Positions 62,431 through 64,000 of a stretch of 64,000 bases of DNA are shown piece by piece (the first letter of the stretch is position 1; each line of letters opens with the position of its first letter). The notes below the pieces were generated by a model. The model searched no databases and was not told the origin of the DNA. It saw only the letters and a program-made list of their open reading frames with translations. Source of the stretch: Bordetella sp. LUAb4 (GTDB lineage: Bacteria > Pseudomonadota > Gammaproteobacteria > Burkholderiales > Burkholderiaceae_B); NCBI RefSeq assembly GCF_021325795.1, contig NZ_JAHPZX010000002.1:310001-374000 (forward strand), written 5' to 3'. A program made the position numbers and the translations under genes.

Positions 62431-63312
62431 ATGTCCCAAACCCTGCAGACCCAACTCGCGGCAGATATTCTTCTGCGCATCAGTGCGCATGCCATGCCCG
62501 TAGGTGCGCGCCTGTCGGAGCGCGCGTTGGCCGAGGCGCTGCGCGTGTCGCGCTCGCCCGTGCGCACGGCGCTGCGGCAACTTGCCAAGCAGGCGCTGAT
62601 CGATCCTCATCCCGATGGCGGCTTCGTGGTCGGCAAGGGTGCGCTGAAAATCAAGCCGGCGGAGATCGCCAGCGAAACGCCGGACGAGGAAATCTATCTG
62701 CGCATCGCGCAGGAACGCCTGGACGGGCGGCTGCCCCACCGGATTTCCGAGAACGAGTTGATGCGCCGCTACGATGTGACGCGCAGCCAGTTGGCCGACA
62801 TCCTGCGCCGCATATCGACCGAAGGCTGGATGGAACGGCTGCCCGGCCATGGGTGGGAATTCACCGAAGCCATGACGTCGGCGGCGGCTTATGCCCAGGC
62901 CTATCGCTACCGCATGCTGGTGGAACCGGCCGCCATCCTGGAACCCGATTTCACCGTGGATGAGGCCGGCCTGCGCCAATGCCTGAAAGAACAGCAAGCC
63001 CTGGTGAAGGGCGAGATCGATCGCGTGTCGCCGGCGCAGATTTTCGATGCCAATACCCGCTTGCACGAAACCATCGCGGCCTGCTCGGGCAATACTTTCA
63101 TCCTGGATTCACTACGCCGCATCAATCGCATCCGGCGCCTGATGGAATACCGCAAGGCGGTCGACCGCAAGCAGGCCTTGCGCCGTTGCGAGGAGCATCT
63201 GGTGCTGATCGATCTGCTGTTGGCCAATAAGCTGGAGCGCGCGTCAAGGATGATGGCCACCCACCTCGGCGCGGCGGCGCGGGAAAAACAATCTGTGGAA
63301 AGCCGGCGTTGA
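62431..63312 (+). CDS. GntR family regulator with two winged-helix segments and an FCD-like domain
   Basis: The 293-residue protein has an N-terminal GntR-type winged helix (residues about 1-70; LAEALRVSRSPVRTALRQL). A second GntR-like winged helix follows at about 87-145 (ISENELMRRYDVTRSQLADILRRISTEG). The C-terminal FCD-like region includes DANTRLHETIAACSGN. It is divergent from the cupin-Bug pair, which it probably controls. The double winged helix is unusual compared with ordinary 230-residue GntR proteins. ATG 62431 has no clear ribosome site. Confidence 0.85.
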   Translation: MSQTLQTQLAADILLRISAHAMPVGARLSERALAEALRVSRSPVRTALRQLAKQALIDPHPDGGFVVGKGALKIKPAEIASETPDEEIYLRIAQERLDGRLPHRISENELMRRYDVTRSQLADILRRISTEGWMERLPGHGWEFTEAMTSAAAYAQAYRYRMLVEPAAILEPDFTVDEAGLRQCLKEQQALVKGEIDRVSPAQIFDANTRLHETIAACSGNTFILDSLRRINRIRRLMEYRKAVDRKQALRRCEEHLVLIDLLLANKLERASRMMATHLGAAAREKQSVESRR

Positions 63313-63353
63313 GCGGCAGGTGCCAAGGGCCAGGCGCGAGGCGGCGGTGGCTA

Positions 63354-63439
63354 AGCGCCAAGCGCCCAGCGCCCAGCGCCCAGCACCAAGCGCCTAGCGC
63401 CTAGCGCCCAGCGGCAGGCTCAGGCTCAGGCTCAGGCAC
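63354..63439. repeat. Tandem AGCGCCC heptamers followed by AGGCTC hexamers
   Basis: Eight near-perfect copies of AGCGCCC (variants AGCGCCA, AGCACCA, AGCGCCT) run from 63354 to 63409. After a short AGCGGC, AGGCTC is repeated three times and then AGGCAC. The hexamers overlap the stop and last codons of the next minus-strand gene. Confidence 0.8.
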
Positions 63440-64000
63440 CCATTGTGCGCGGCCGGCGCGACCGGACAAGGGCACGCGTCGTACCGTCGCTACCCAGCGC
63501 ATCCTCGGTCGTGTTGCGCGCAGCCGCCACATTGGCAATCGGACCCACCATGGTCGGCAACACGCTGGCCGCGCCAGCCGCCTGTTGCAGTTCGACAGGC
63601 GGATTGGCAAACGCCATGAAGTAGCGCTGAAATGGGTACAGTCCTTCCAATGTGCCGAGGTTGGGGACGCCGTTGGCACGTGCCCGCAGCGCCTCCTGCT
63701 CGTCGATGAAGGCTTGAACCGCACGCGACACACGTTCGCTGGCGTATTGGTCACACAAGCAATTGGCGCGCTCGGCAGGATCACACTTGTCCGCCACGGC
63801 CGGATGCTGAGCTAACGTCGCCGGATGTTGGGCTATTGCAGCCAAACTCGCAGCCGAGCCTGCAGCCGAACTCGCGGCCACGGACGCAGCCGCGCTCGCC
63901 GCGGCCTGCTCGCGCAGCGCCTGGATGCGAGCGGACTGCACCGGCTGTGCGCGCGAAAAACGGTCCACGCGATTCTGCGCGCCCAGCAACCCGGCGATAT
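63432..64000 (-). CDS. Hypothetical protein, N-terminus beyond window
   Basis: The frame is open through the right edge, so at least 189 C-terminal residues are seen. An Ala/Ser-rich segment (about 60 residues, SAAASVAASSAAGSAASLAAI) is followed by CDPAERANCLCDQY with three Cys. ERVSRAVQAFIDEQEALRARA and a Pro/Gly-containing LYPFQRYFMAFANPP come next. No recognised domain. The three Cys and Ala-rich stretch suggest an envelope or secreted protein, but the N-terminus is missing. Its end overlaps a short tandem repeat. Confidence 0.55.
   Translation of the reverse strand, partial: IAGLLGAQNRVDRFSRAQPVQSARIQALREQAAASAAASVAASSAAGSAASLAAIAQHPATLAQHPAVADKCDPAERANCLCDQYASERVSRAVQAFIDEQEALRARANGVPNLGTLEGLYPFQRYFMAFANPPVELQQAAGAASVLPTMVGPIANVAAARNTTEDALGSDGTTRALVRSRRPRTMGA

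Noticed and set aside
63354-63439. CRISPR-like array
   Set aside because: Units are 6-7 bp and directly adjacent with no spacers.

Overview
The window reads as chromosomal DNA of a high-GC betaproteobacterium, most likely Bordetella or a close relative in the Alcaligenaceae. The basis is gene content: six complete Bug/TctC-type periplasmic receptors and no TctA/TctB membrane partners, an autotransporter with an extended signal peptide, an RcnB-type secreted protein, and very GC-rich third codon positions. This is recognition from the sequence, not a database result.

Layout. 1-9.1 kb holds mostly household or stand-alone genes: the end of an S9 peptidase, an AraC regulator divergent from an Fsr-type MFS exporter, penicillin-binding protein 1A, a hairpin-rich intergenic spacer, an RraA-like protein, a PPP-family phosphatase, a DUF305 protein and a 6PGDH-like oxidoreductase. 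9.1-18.3 kb is patchy. It has two orphan genes behind an AT-rich spacer, a MobA-like nucleotidyltransferase, an AGE-family epimerase between degenerate short repeats, an RcnB protein, small lipoproteins, and a Bug receptor with an ornithine-cyclodeaminase-like enzyme. 18.3-27.7 kb is one coherent unit. A GntR regulator is divergent from a hydantoinase, a second amidohydrolase and a complete Dpp/Opp-type ABC importer whose two ATPases are fused in one chain; a strong palindrome lies in the divergent promoter. 27.8-28.2 kb is a HigA antitoxin gene behind the 3' remnant of higB.

28.2-48.9 kb is a large CoA-thioester catabolic region. The minus-strand operon has a CoA-transferase, a MaoC-type hydratase, an enoyl-CoA hydratase and two adjacent acyl-CoA dehydrogenases. 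The divergent plus-strand operon has a DUF35 protein, a thiolase/lipid-transfer-like protein, a Bug receptor and a nitronate-monooxygenase-like enzyme. Together they resemble the acyl-CoA dehydrogenase pair, hydratase, DUF35 and Ltp aldolase set of steroid side-chain degradation. A LysR regulator separates this from a second beta-oxidation-like operon (SDR, MaoC, CoA-transferase, acyl-CoA dehydrogenase, MmgE/PrpD). A thioesterase follows, then a Bug receptor with a two-subunit CoA-transferase. The substrates cannot be read from the sequence.

48.9-50.3 kb looks like a small insertion site. It has a remnant of a Bug gene, a degenerate tRNA-Pro(GGG)-like sequence with a terminator, and a relatively AT-rich, translationally coupled micro-operon of small membrane proteins that I do not recognise. 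50.3-53.7 kb is LysR, Bug receptor and an enolase-superfamily enzyme. 53.7-58.9 kb is a 1553-residue autotransporter with a perfect FNR-type box upstream. It is followed by a RhuM-Fic protein, a CinA/PncC amidase, another Bug receptor, a cupin, a GntR regulator with two winged helices, and an unidentified gene cut by the right edge.
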